Assembly: GCA_009746045.1 (NCBI GenBank)
Contig: RPFO01000819.1
Span: 124,001 to 188,000 of the forward strand
Source: Mesostigma viride
Lineage: Eukaryota > Streptophyta > Mesostigmatophyceae > Mesostigmatales > Mesostigmataceae
Direction of reading: 5' to 3'
DNA: 64,000 nucleotides
Shown: piece by piece, positions 53,978-63,369 of the stretch
How positions within the stretch are numbered: position 1 is the stretch's first letter
How the letters are laid out: each line of letters starts with the position of its first letter
Position numbers and translations under genes: made by a program
The notes under the pieces: model-generated
The model's input: only the letters and a program-made list of their open reading frames with translations
Databases searched by the model: none
Told to the model about the DNA's origin: nothing

Positions 53978-55344
53978 TGTCACGGACGCGAGCTATGTCA
54001 TCTGGGCGGCGCCCACTATGCACAAGAGCGGTGACGTGCGCAAGGAATTTGTTTTCTACGCATTTTCGACAAAGGCTAGTGACCGGGGGGGGACACTAGC
54101 ACTTGCAGCATAAGAGCGGACGAAAGTGTACGTGCACGCGCGCCGGGCCAGGCACAGCTGGGCGCGCAGCACTGACTTGAGCGGACGGCAGCACAAGTGC
54201 GCAGCGTCGAGAGGATCATACGCGTGTTAGTGGACAGCTGGAGCTGAAGCTGGACTGCTGGACTTCAACAGCGCCGAGGCTATTGACAGGCCAGGTGTCT
54301 TTGTGGTGTAGAATAGCGGGTCAACGTTATGAGGACTGGACAGAAAATGGAAAAGGACAATTTGCGGTGCGGAGCCAGATCGCTGGAATGAATGCGAAAT
54401 CGCTGGCAGCCCTACAAAGGGATTTCTTCTAGAAAGGAACGATTAGACGCAATGTTTGCTGGGCCACTCACACGCAAGGTGTGAGCGTGCAGATTGTCTG
54501 AAGGATATTATGCTTCGACCTTGCTGGACGTGACTCAATGTCGGACATTCCCAGGGACAGAAATGCCGGAGCCTCTAGGAGATGAGATCGGCAACAGGGT
54601 AGCAATTTAGATTTGTCGGGATGCCTTCCTGCTTTTGTTGGCATGTGTGGTAGAAAGCCAGGACGGCAACTGGAATGCGGTTTCTATTTGCATGGTTCAG
54701 GCAGCAAGATAGTTTTGGCATTCCTGGCTGGACTGACAAGTGTGGCGTGTGTCATGCGTGTGGCATGACGAATGGTTTGGTTCATAGTCGAAGAGGACTC
54801 TCACGCAGCGTGTAGTCTCTTCGAGTCTCTCGTTAGTGGCCTTCGTGTTTCTCCCTTTCCTTGGGAGCAAGGCCGGTAGCATGTCATGGAGCGCTGCCTA
54901 ACTGCGGGCTCGTGAGCATGGAGTGCATCGATATTGAGACTATCAACGTGTTGTAATTGTATTAACTTTCTCAATAAATTCCGCATGTGCGGCTTCATCA
55001 TCAGACTGTGCAAAGTGTGTGTTTTGAAAGCATTATTCTATAGCAGGGGAGGCAATAAGGTGGTTATCAGGCACGAGGGACAGTTCCTTGTCCTCGGCTG
55101 AGAGCCCTCCTTTCTTTACTCGAAGAGACTACCCGGTAGTCTGCTTCCTTCTGTTCGAAGCCAAGACGTTGGCTTTAGTGTTTATCAACCATCAGCAGTA
55201 CAGGGAACGGCCTGGCTGACAGTTTGTAAAGGAAGTGTCTTGAGACAGATTTTAAGAAAATAGAACTAGCCAGAATTTGCTGGCTCTTGTCTTTTTCTGG
55301 CAGGCTAACCTAGGCTTGTTGGTTCTTGTTTTGCCCATCGGTCA
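53978..55344 (+). repeat. Gypsy-III 5' LTR (about 1.37 kb, right end tentative)
   Basis: It begins TGTCACGGACGCGAGC; the same 16-mer begins the 3' copy at 63370. The right end is set at TCA (55344), because GC and then TGGTGCATGCC, a possible primer binding site, follow. This cannot be checked against the truncated 3' LTR. Confidence 0.7.
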
Positions 55345-55352
55345 GCTGGTGC

Positions 55353-57021
55353 ATGCCACTGACGCGAGCGCAGACTCGAGCCATGGCGGATGCAAATAGA
55401 GCAGATGCCAACACGTCCGCTCCGGGGTCGAATGGCGGAATTCCTCCCGCCGTACCCGCAGTGGGTGAGAGTCGCGACCAAGAAGCGCCGCTGAGTATGG
55501 TGGCGCTGTTCGCGCAGATGCAAGCGCAGATGCAGCAACAGTCGCAACAGTTGCAGCAGCAATTGGCGCTGCAGATGCGGGAAGTGACCGACAGATTGGT
55601 GGCCGTAGAGGGTCGTCATCTGCAGTCCACACCATGGGACGGGCAGGCATCGATGCCGGGCCCCAGTGGTGTTGCCGCGGAGCCGAGGGAGCGGGACCAG
55701 CCGCCAACCTCAGGTAATGCGGCGGGAAGGGCTTCGATGGAACCGGGGGTTTTGGCTGGGTCGCTAACCCAACACGACTTGCTTGGTGAGGCGGATGGTC
55801 AGCCACGGGGCGAGTATACGCTGGCGCCCAGGCGCCTGCCTTTCGATCAAGCGCGAGACGGATTGCACGAGGAGAACGGGGCAGGGCTGGCGCGCGCGAT
55901 GGACCCACACAGGGGTGCACCAGGACGCATGCTGCCAGGCGGGGCCTCAATTCCGTTTGGGCGAGGCGGTGGGGCGCTGACCGGCGGGTCGACTGCACGG
56001 TGGTCAAGTGTGCCAATCGGGCGCATTCCGCCCATGGAGGACATAACCACGCCGCTGGCTTTCCGAGTACGGGAGGCAGCACGACCAAGCACGCTGGCGC
56101 AGGGACGCGCAGCTCAGCGACCGCCGGAGGATGCCGATGGGGTGCAGTACCCGCAAAGGGTGCGCCTCATACCGGAAGGCGCGAAGATGCCCACCCTACC
56201 ACGGGTGGACATGCGCGAGAAGTTCTCCACAACCGGCAATCTGGCCACGCTGGCGCAGGCCTACAACGCGTACAAGTCATGGATTGATCTGCAATACATG
56301 ACTACGCAAGGCGCTGTAATGCATGAGTTTGTGATGAACAACATGCATTTTTTTTTCACGGCCTTACGCTGAGGCGAGTGGCTAGGCTGGTGGAGCAGTG
56401 GAGAGAGGTCTCGCTGTACACGCGTCACACGGACGTGTGGTTCGGCTTCGACGGGCGTGGCCAGCCCGACTATGACAACATCATGTATGGTGTCGACCCT
56501 GCCGAGGAACTGTGGGGCCTCCTTCGCCAGGAATACCCGGTGGAGACCATCAAGGCAGAGCGTGAGTGGCGCAGTTTCAAGATAGCCGAGGGTGAAACCC
56601 CGGAGCAATCTTACGAGCGCCTCATGGAGTTCGCCGGCGAAGTGGAGGACTGGTCCGAAAAGCTGGCGTGTCAGAAATGGCTGCAAGCGCTAGGCTCCAA
56701 GGAGATGGAGCTGCCCACGCCGCCCAACGGCCAGCCGTGGCGATTGCGGTCACTGTGCATTGAGGTCAGGGCCATGATGCGACGACACGCGCAAGGCCGG
56801 ATCTCGGTAAGCACGGTGGTGGCCGAGCTGCAGGCCAAGGTCGACGCGCTGACCAAGGCCAAGTCGGGTGAGTCGTCTGCCACAAGACAAGCGCGCCCGC
56901 AAGGCGGCCACGGTGCTAGCAGGAACCAAGGGGGGTCTCGCAACGCCTCATCGCATGATGCAACCCAGGGTAACGCCGCTGGCGGCAACAAAGACGCTGC
57001 CGCCCCGACGCGAGCTGGGGG
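55353..57021 (+). CDS. Gypsy-III gag, with frameshift at a T9 run
   Basis: The start is MPLTRAQTRA at 55353 or MADANRADAN at 55383 (better context, CCATGG). An N-terminal Gln-rich coiled-coil-like stretch (QMQAQMQQQSQQLQQQLAL, residues about 50-75) precedes a Gly/Pro-rich linker. The capsid domain starts near 56180 (KFSTTGNLATLAQAYNAYKS). The frame breaks at nine T residues (56348-56356). In the -1 frame it continues as VEQWREVSLYTRHTDVWFGF, EREWRSFKIAEGETPEQSY and MEFAGEVEDWSEKLACQKWL, classic retrotransposon-gag capsid helices, to about 57016. The knuckle is in the next frame (pol). Confidence 0.78.
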
Positions 57022-57023
57022 GG
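57017..57023 (+). promoter_or_regulatory. G7 run: candidate -1 frameshift site between gag and pol
   Basis: Gag reads GCT GGG GGG GCA through the run. The frame one base back reads TGG GGG GGC and stays open through the CCHC knuckle into pol. In that frame the last upstream stop is at 56956. A -1 shift here would give a Gag-Pol fusion. It may instead be a one-base length error. Confidence 0.45.
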
Positions 57024-60000
57024 CACGTCCTCACAGACGGGTACTAGGACGGATGCGCGCAAATCGGGCTGCTTCCTTTGCGACAAGGATGGGCACCTTA
57101 GTCGCGAGTGTCCAAGCCGCTGCACGAAGCCGCATGGGGCAGACACGAAGTGGCACCTGATGAACAAGTGTCCAGCCGCGGGCATCAAGACGGTCCACTT
57201 CGCCGAGATGGCGGGCAAGACCGACTCGATGGAAGCCCAGGTGGCTGCCATCAAGCATGGTGAGGAGGCGACGGCGCCCCCCAACCAATTCGAGACGGTG
57301 TACCGGGAGGACCCATTCTGGGCGCCCATGCCGGGTGACGTCGAGATCAACGCTGCGGAGGCTACCAAAGGCAAGCAGGCACGCAGCCCGCTTTCTTTTC
57401 AGCAGGCACCCATGTTGCCTGCCGGGCAGTTGCCCGCGTCCTTTTCCATGCCGCTGGCTGGGGTGCAATCTGCTTTTGAGCATGCGAACCCTGCTGGGCT
57501 GGAGCAGCGTAGGCGATTGGCGCCTGTGTACCCAATGCCGTTCATTGTGGACGTACCCATGTTTTCAGCACGGCAGGTGGTCGACACCTTCGGGCAGAAG
57601 GGGGTTGAGTGGCTGGGGTCGGTTGTGTCCGAGATCCAGTTGTTCGCAGATGGGCATGATGTGCGCACCTTGCGCAATTCTGAGTCCGTCACCTACGGGC
57701 GCCAGCCGGTAGAAGCCGCAGTGCCCGTGGTGCAAGCGGGAGTGGTCAGCACAAGTAGCCAGCAGCGCACTAGTGCAGTCCCCCAGGTTCCCACGGTGGT
57801 TCCATACCCCAATGGTGAGCCGTCCATGGCGTTCCAAGCAGTTGGAGCCTGTGGAGATGTATGGAGCGACATGGTGACATGTCCGTTGGTTGGCGCAGTC
57901 AAGCTTGATAGCGGTGCTCAGCCGCTAGTCATCAGCACGGACTTGGCCACCATGCTGAACCTGACCTACGAGAACGGTGGCTTAGTGGAAAGCCCCGTGT
58001 CTGTGTCAGGTTGGCAGGGTCCGGCTAGTAAGCCGTACGCTATGACGGCGGTTAAAGTCAACGTGATTTTCAATCCGTTGCGCGCCTCTAGCATGACCAC
58101 CGTGTCCGCGTATGCGCTGGTGGTCAACAAGTGTGGATATTCCGCACTACTCGGGGTGGATGTCCTTGCTCGCGCCATGGTTCAGGTGGACTATAGGGCG
58201 GAGGAGGCATCTTACATCCCTGATTGGGATGGGGCTGGCCTGAAGCGGGCCAGTGTGCCGGTCTCATGCTTCAGTTCTTCAGCCGGGGCTGCACGCCTCA
58301 ACCCTTCCGCGGCTGCGGGCGTGGTGGAGGTCAGCATGGTGGAGGTACGGGCGGCGGGCTCATCGGCGTGGGACAAGCATCGGACGGTGCTGCCCCAGCC
58401 AACGGCGAGCATTGCCAAGATGCGCACGCAGTGGTCGCTGGATGCTGTGACGTCCACGCGGCAGCTGGCTATGCGCAAGCGGGTGACTGAAGCCGTCATC
58501 ACCATTCCTCAGATGGCCAGCCATGGCCTCACTTTGCTGCAACCGGGTGTCTCGGAGGCCCAAGGTAATTTTTCTGCTGCAATCTTACCGCAGGCCCCTG
58601 ATTTTGCCAAGGGTGCGGTAGTGTTGGAACTGTTTGCGGGGATCGGAGGGGGCATTGCAGGCTTTTTGGCCGCAGGCGGCGTGTGCCGTAAACTCATCGC
58701 GGTAGAGCCATCGCACAAGGCGCGTCAGGTGTACTTCAGTCACTGTGGCGTGTTGTCGCGAGAGTATCCCGCGCAGTTTCCGCCATCAGCATGGCGTGAC
58801 CCGTTTGGGGAATGTCCTCAAGATATCCGAGCCATCGGTGAGGTGCAGGTGCAGCAGTTGTTGCGCAGGCATCATGCCATCGACTTGGTAATTGCGGGTT
58901 GGGAGTGCCAGGGCCTGAGCCAGGCAGGGCAAGGGCGGGGGCTAGCCGATCCGCGTAGCGCGCTGTTCTGGGAACTGTTGCGTGTGGTGGGACTGTTGCA
59001 GTCGCGTCAGCCCCATCCGCCTGCGTATCTGTTTGAGAACGTTGTGGCGGGTGACAGCCCACATCAGGCGGTGCGGGAGGACTGGGCTACAATCGTGGCA
59101 CTCCTGGGGGAGCCCATCGTGTGTGACAACGCAGGGCTGGGTGGGCTCACGCATCGTTTGCGTGCCTATTGGACCAACGTGGCGTGTGCGACCGATGTGC
59201 AGGCGGTCTTGGGGGCCGTAGCAAGGCAGCATCCGAGTGTGTCTGCGGAGGTAGCATTGCCTTCCCACCTAGTCACGCAGAAGGTGGATAGCGAGGATCG
59301 CCCACCGTATGCACGCGTCAACCGGGTCGGGAGCCCCATGTGTGCACTGCCGACCCTGGTCAGTTACCAAGGGTCGACAGCATACCGTGATCGGGGTAAG
59401 GGTCTCGTTTGGGACACTACCACCGGTCTGTTGGTGCAGCCACCCGCAGAATTTCGTGAGGCCAGCATGGGTTTTCATGTCGGGGCCTCGGCGCTGCCGG
59501 GCGTGCTCGAGAGTGAGCGCTGGTCTTTGATAGGCCAGGCTATGTCGGTGTTGCAGGTCGGGTATGTGCTGCTTGCATCGGTTGCCGTGCGCCAGTCTGG
59601 GGGGGCGTCCCCAGCCAATCCGCCTCAGCAGGTTGAGGCGCGCGCAGCCAAACTGAAGCGCCCTGCAGCGACGGGGACTTCATCAGCATGGGGGTGGCGT
59701 CTGCGACAGGTGTGGACTATCATTCTCATGACCGCCCTGCTGACCAGCACCGTGCTGGCCGGCGAGCCCACGCTGCATCGGGTAATACACCGTGCGGCAC
59801 GCGAGGCTCCGGCGGTGGGTGTCACACCAGGCGTGGCAGCCTTTTCCTTGTTCCACGACGATGCGGCTAGGGCGCCGCATCTTGAGGCACATGCGGTAGC
59901 TGTGGGTGATCCCGCGGATACGCACCCCTGGGCTATTGGCGAACACCTTTCTGATGCGCAGCGCTCAGCCATGCTAAAGTGGCTAGGCACTGCAAGGGGG

Positions 60001-63000
60001 GCCTTCGCTTTCACAAGTGATGAACTGGGGTGTTTCAATGGTGGGACCATGCGTGTTCCATTGGACACTGACACTCCTTTGTTCCGACGCCAGCATCGCC
60101 TGAGTCAGGCCGAGTTGGATTTTGTAGCCGAGCAATGCAAGGAGTTAGAGGATGCCGGTATCATCAGGCAATCTTCCTCCAGCTATGCCGCTGCCGTTGT
60201 CGTTGCGCCCAAGAAGGACGCTATCACCGGGGCATGGACGGGTATGCGCATGGCCACCGATCTGCGGTTGCTGAATGCACACACACCCGTGGACCGTTAC
60301 CCCATGCCACGTGTGGATGATGTCCTGGATAAGATATCTCCTCATGTGAAGTTTGTGTCCTCGCTGGACCTGCGTAGCGGCTTTCATCAGATCGCAGTTG
60401 CGCCGGAGGATCAGCGGAAGCTTGCATTCTGGGGGGGCGGCAATTTGTATGAGTGGGTGCGCATGCCCTTTGGGCACCGCAACGCTAGTGCTGTTTTCCA
60501 ACGAGCTATGGACAAAGTGCTTGCAGGTCTTCCTTTCGCCGCTTGTTACATTGATGATGTAATCGTCTTTAGCGCGACATTTGAGGAGCACCTGGCGCAC
60601 TTGGAGCAGGTTCGCTTGGCTCTCGAGGAGCATAATATGCGGCTGCACCCTGAGAAGTGCAAGTTCGCCCAGCGGACCCTCTCATTCCTTGGTCATCAGA
60701 TTGTGCCGGGTGGCCGGACGCCTGATGCCGCCAAGGTCGAATCCATTGTGCAGGCCGCCGTACCCACGGATGTCTCAGGGGTGCGGGCGTATTTGGGTTT
60801 GGCTGGCTATTACCGAGGTTACATTGAGAACTTCAGCAGCAAGGTGAAGCCCTTGACCGAGTTACTCAAGAAGGGGTGCGTGTGGGCGTGGGGTCCCGCA
60901 CAGCAACGCGCCATCGAGACAATCAAGCAGGAGCTCACGTCGGCCCCGATTCTGCGCGCCCCTGACTATGCTTTGCCATTTGTGTTATATACCGACTGGT
61001 CCAAGGTAGGACTGGGTGCGGTCTTGGCGCAAAAGGATGGTGATGGGCGCGAGCACGTTATTGCTTATGCTAGTCGCAGCAACAACCCAGCGGAGAGCCG
61101 GTATTCTTCCTATGAGGGGGAGGCACTGGCTGTGGTGTGGGCCATCAAGCACTTTCGCCCGTATTTAGTTGGGCGCGTGTTTACTCTGGTGACAGACCAC
61201 CAGCCGCTTCAGTGGCTAATGACCAACACCAACCTGACGGGTAAGCTCGCCCGATGGGCCATGATTATCCAGGAGTACCACATGACCATTGTGCATCGGG
61301 CCGGCAAGGACCATGTCAACGCCGATGTGCTATCCCGATACGCCATGCCTACCACTGTTGACCACACTGGAGCCCGGGCCATGGGTGCCGAGGGCTCGTC
61401 GGGTTCTGTGGTCTTTGTGAACGCTGCTGGGTATGCGGCCGACGATGAGGAGGAGGCGTGGTGGCGCAGTGTCGAGTACTCTGTGGCGGACTTCGGCATC
61501 AGCGACGACCCGGTGCGGCCGTCGCCATTCACGCCATCCAAAGCTGTGTGCGCTATGGAAGAGGGTAGGTCTCTGTCCTTTGACATTGATCCTTCTCTGC
61601 AGCAGCTGATCGCTGTGCAGGCTCTCTTAGCGCGTAGCTCTCTTGCTGATTGCTACACCGCTGATATCTGGCTAGATGGTCGAGTTTTGGAGCAAGTGCA
61701 GGGTGCTGTCTTGACTCCTACTCCAGTCGATTGGACTCCTGCTCAGAAGGCGACGGAGTTGAACAGGGTGCAGCACAGGGCTGCAACCTATGGTTGGGAA
61801 GATGGGGTTTTGTACAAGCTGTTGGGCAAGCGTAGGGTGGTCGTCCCACCGCCTGACAAGCGCGTTGCTATAGTGCAGGCGTACCACGAGCGGTATGGTC
61901 ACTTGGGTGGCAATCGCACGCTCAGCCTCGTACGGACCAGCTATTGGTGGAATAACATGCGACACACAGTGGCCCAGGTAGTGGCCAGCTGTGTCCCGTG
62001 TGCTCGAACCAAGGCTAACTTTAGCGCAGATCATGGTGCCAAGGAGCTGATGTCGCTTCCCATCAAGGGCTTGTTTTATCGCTGGCACGTCGATCTGTGC
62101 GGGCCGTTTCAGGAGAGCCCTGACGGCAACCTCTATGTCATGGTATGCGTGGAGAGCTTTAGCAAATGGGTTGAGTTGATCCCCATTGCTGACAAGCATG
62201 CCGCTACCACAGCGAAGCATTTTGCAGACATCATCACCAGGTTTGGGGCTCCCGCGGAGGTAGTCACGGACCAGGGTGGTGAGTTCAGGGGTGAGTTCCA
62301 GGAGTTGCTGGATGGATGTCTTATTGATCACCGTCGCACTTCTCGGGAGCATCCTCAGGCCAATGGTTTGGCTGAGAGATTGGTGCAGACCGTCAAGCAG
62401 GCGCTGCGCAAGTGGAGCCTGCAGGTGCCGGAGTCGGCCAGGTGGGATCGCGAGTTGGCATGGATTGCCATGGGTTATCGCATGTCTCCCCAGGAGTCTC
62501 TCGCTACCTTCTCCCCGTATTTCCTTCTGTTCGGGCGTAATCCTCTTTTGCCTACGGAGGCACAGGTTGCGCACCCCGAACCCATGGCCTTCGACAACGC
62601 TCAGCAATTTTTGGTTGAGGTGCTGGCCAGGGCAGAGACTTTTAAGAAGGTCATGCCCATCGCGATGAACAACTTGTTCATTGCTCAGCACAGGGACTCC
62701 CTGCGTTACGCTCAGCGCCGGGGGGGCGCATACATGGCTCGCCAGCTGCGGTTTAGGCCAGGGCAGTATGTTTTCCTGCGCACTCAGCTGAAGCACACTT
62801 TGGATGTGGAGGCGGGGCCCACCATTTTGCGCATTGTGGCTATCAAACCATCGGGAGTGGCAATTTTGGAGGGCGCCGACGGGAGCCGTACGACAGACAA
62901 CCTCAGCAATCTCAGTCCCTGCTCACTGCCCAATTTGGTCCACGACCTCCAACCGCACACATCTCGCCGAGTCAAGGACGCCCAGTGTCAGGTTTGTCAC

Positions 63001-63198
63001 CGGGTCGATCAGGCGGAGTCCATGTTATTGTGTGATCAGTGTAACTGTGGTTGGCACATGCAGTGCTTGCAGCCCGTGGTCACCAGCATTCCGGAGGGGG
63101 ATTGGTTTTGTCCAGTGTGCACCGCTGCGCAGTTTACCTCCCGCAGCTTGACTGCGGTCACCGCTGCCCTTGTCTTGGTACGATCGCTGTCTTCGTGA
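57022..63198 (+). CDS. Gypsy-III pol: zinc knuckle, protease, C5-DNA methyltransferase, RT, RNase H, integrase, PHD finger
   Basis: Residues are numbered from Met at 57160; the frame is open from 56959. The CCHC knuckle CFLCDKDGHLSREC lies before that Met (57070-57111). The protease has LDSGAQPL (Asp250). The methyltransferase spans about 485-815: motif I VLELFAGIGG (488), motif IV GWECQGLSQAG (Cys583), motif VI FENV (Glu626), motif VIII THRLRAYWTN, a motif IX-like EFREASMGF and motif X GQAMSVLQVGYVL. A hydrophobic segment lies at about 851-868. RT has SLDLRSGFHQ and YIDD (1130-1133); RNase H has Asp1279, Glu1321 and Asp1346; integrase has H1576, H1581, C1611, C1614 and D1645, D1704, E1739. 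A C4HC3 PHD finger occupies 1943-1987. The domains presumably separate by proteolysis; the methyltransferase could mark the element or target DNA. Confidence 0.92.
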   Translation, partial: GTSSQTGTRTDARKSGCFLCDKDGHLSRECPSRCTKPHGADTKWHLMNKCPAAGIKTVHFAEMAGKTDSMEAQVAAIKHGEEATAPPNQFETVYREDPFWAPMPGDVEINAAEATKGKQARSPLSFQQAPMLPAGQLPASFSMPLAGVQSAFEHANPAGLEQRRRLAPVYPMPFIVDVPMFSARQVVDTFGQKGVEWLGSVVSEIQLFADGHDVRTLRNSESVTYGRQPVEAAVPVVQAGVVSTSSQQRTSAVPQVPTVVPYPNGEPSMAFQAVGACGDVWSDMVTCPLVGAVKLDSGAQPLVISTDLATMLNLTYENGGLVESPVSVSGWQGPASKPYAMTAVKVNVIFNPLRASSMTTVSAYALVVNKCGYSALLGVDVLARAMVQVDYRAEEASYIPDWDGAGLKRASVPVSCFSSSAGAARLNPSAAAGVVEVSMVEVRAAGSSAWDKHRTVLPQPTASIAKMRTQWSLDAVTSTRQLAMRKRVTEAVITIPQMASHGLTLLQPGVSEAQGNFSAAILPQAPDFAKGAVVLELFAGIGGGIAGFLAAGGVCRKLIAVEPSHKARQVYFSHCGVLSREYPAQFPPSAWRDPFGECPQDIRAIGEVQVQQLLRRHHAIDLVIAGWECQGLSQAGQGRGLADPRSALFWELLRVVGLLQSRQPHPPAYLFENVVAGDSPHQAVREDWATIVALLGEPIVCDNAGLGGLTHRLRAYWTNVACATDVQAVLGAVARQHPSVSAEVALPSHLVTQKVDSEDRPPYARVNRVGSPMCALPTLVSYQGSTAYRDRGKGLVWDTTTGLLVQPPAEFREASMGFHVGASALPGVLESERWSLIGQAMSVLQVGYVLLASVAVRQSGGASPANPPQQVEARAAKLKRPAATGTSSAWGWRLRQVWTIILMTALLTSTVLAGEPTLHRVIHRAAREAPAVGVTPGVAAFSLFHDDAARAPHLEAHAVAVGDPADTHPWAIGEHLSDAQRSAMLKWLGTARGAFAFTSDELGCFNGGTMRVPLDTDTPLFRRQHRLSQAELDFVAEQCKELEDAGIIRQSSSSYAAAVVVAPKKDAITGAWTGMRMATDLRLLNAHTPVDRYPMPRVDDVLDKISPHVKFVSSLDLRSGFHQIAVAPEDQRKLAFWGGGNLYEWVRMPFGHRNASAVFQRAMDKVLAGLPFAACYIDDVIVFSATFEEHLAHLEQVRLALEEHNMRLHPEKCKFAQRTLSFLGHQIVPGGRTPDAAKVESIVQAAVPTDVSGVRAYLGLAGYYRGYIENFSSKVKPLTELLKKGCVWAWGPAQQRAIETIKQELTSAPILRAPDYALPFVLYTDWSKVGLGAVLAQKDGDGREHVIAYASRSNNPAESRYSSYEGEALAVVWAIKHFRPYLVGRVFTLVTDHQPLQWLMTNTNLTGKLARWAMIIQEYHMTIVHRAGKDHVNADVLSRYAMPTTVDHTGARAMGAEGSSGSVVFVNAAGYAADDEEEAWWRSVEYSVADFGISDDPVRPSPFTPSKAVCAMEEGRSLSFDIDPSLQQLIAVQALLARSSLADCYTADIWLDGRVLEQVQGAVLTPTPVDWTPAQKATELNRVQHRAATYGWEDGVLYKLLGKRRVVVPPPDKRVAIVQAYHERYGHLGGNRTLSLVRTSYWWNNMRHTVAQVVASCVPCARTKANFSADHGAKELMSLPIKGLFYRWHVDLCGPFQESPDGNLYVMVCVESFSKWVELIPIADKHAATTAKHFADIITRFGAPAEVVTDQGGEFRGEFQELLDGCLIDHRRTSREHPQANGLAERLVQTVKQALRKWSLQVPESARWDRELAWIAMGYRMSPQESLATFSPYFLLFGRNPLLPTEAQVAHPEPMAFDNAQQFLVEVLARAETFKKVMPIAMNNLFIAQHRDSLRYAQRRGGAYMARQLRFRPGQYVFLRTQLKHTLDVEAGPTILRIVAIKPSGVAILEGADGSRTTDNLSNLSPCSLPNLVHDLQPHTSRRVKDAQCQVCHRVDQAESMLLCDQCNCGWHMQCLQPVVTSIPEGDWFCPVCTAAQFTSRSLTAVTAALVLVRSLSS

Positions 63199-63369
63199 TG
63201 GGGCCGGTCGCCAGCGAGGGGGGGAATCATGGGACAGGTCCTCGCCCACCCCACAGGGCATGCAGTTAAGGCAGGCACATCAGCTCAGCTCATTTGGGTT
63301 TTACCAAATTAAGCTGAGTGGCCAGCCGCCATGGTGGCGCCGGAGATTGTGGCACGCAGACGCGACAGC
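63199..63369 (+). other. Gypsy-III 3' untranslated segment
   Basis: A purine tract GCGAGGGGGGGAATCATGGG at about 63214-63233 looks like the polypurine tract but lies 136 bp before the LTR start deduced from the 5' copy. Either the primer is elsewhere (GGCGCCGGAGA, about 63337) or the 5' LTR has lost its first 140 bp. Confidence 0.5.

Noticed and set aside
53978-54023. N-terminal residues of the Copia-III RT frame as a novel domain
   Set aside because: They are translated from the Gypsy-III LTR, which has cut the RT gene.
61672-62796. 374-residue minus-strand ORF opposite Gypsy-III integrase
   Set aside because: It is antisense to a conserved integrase core, with no motifs of its own.
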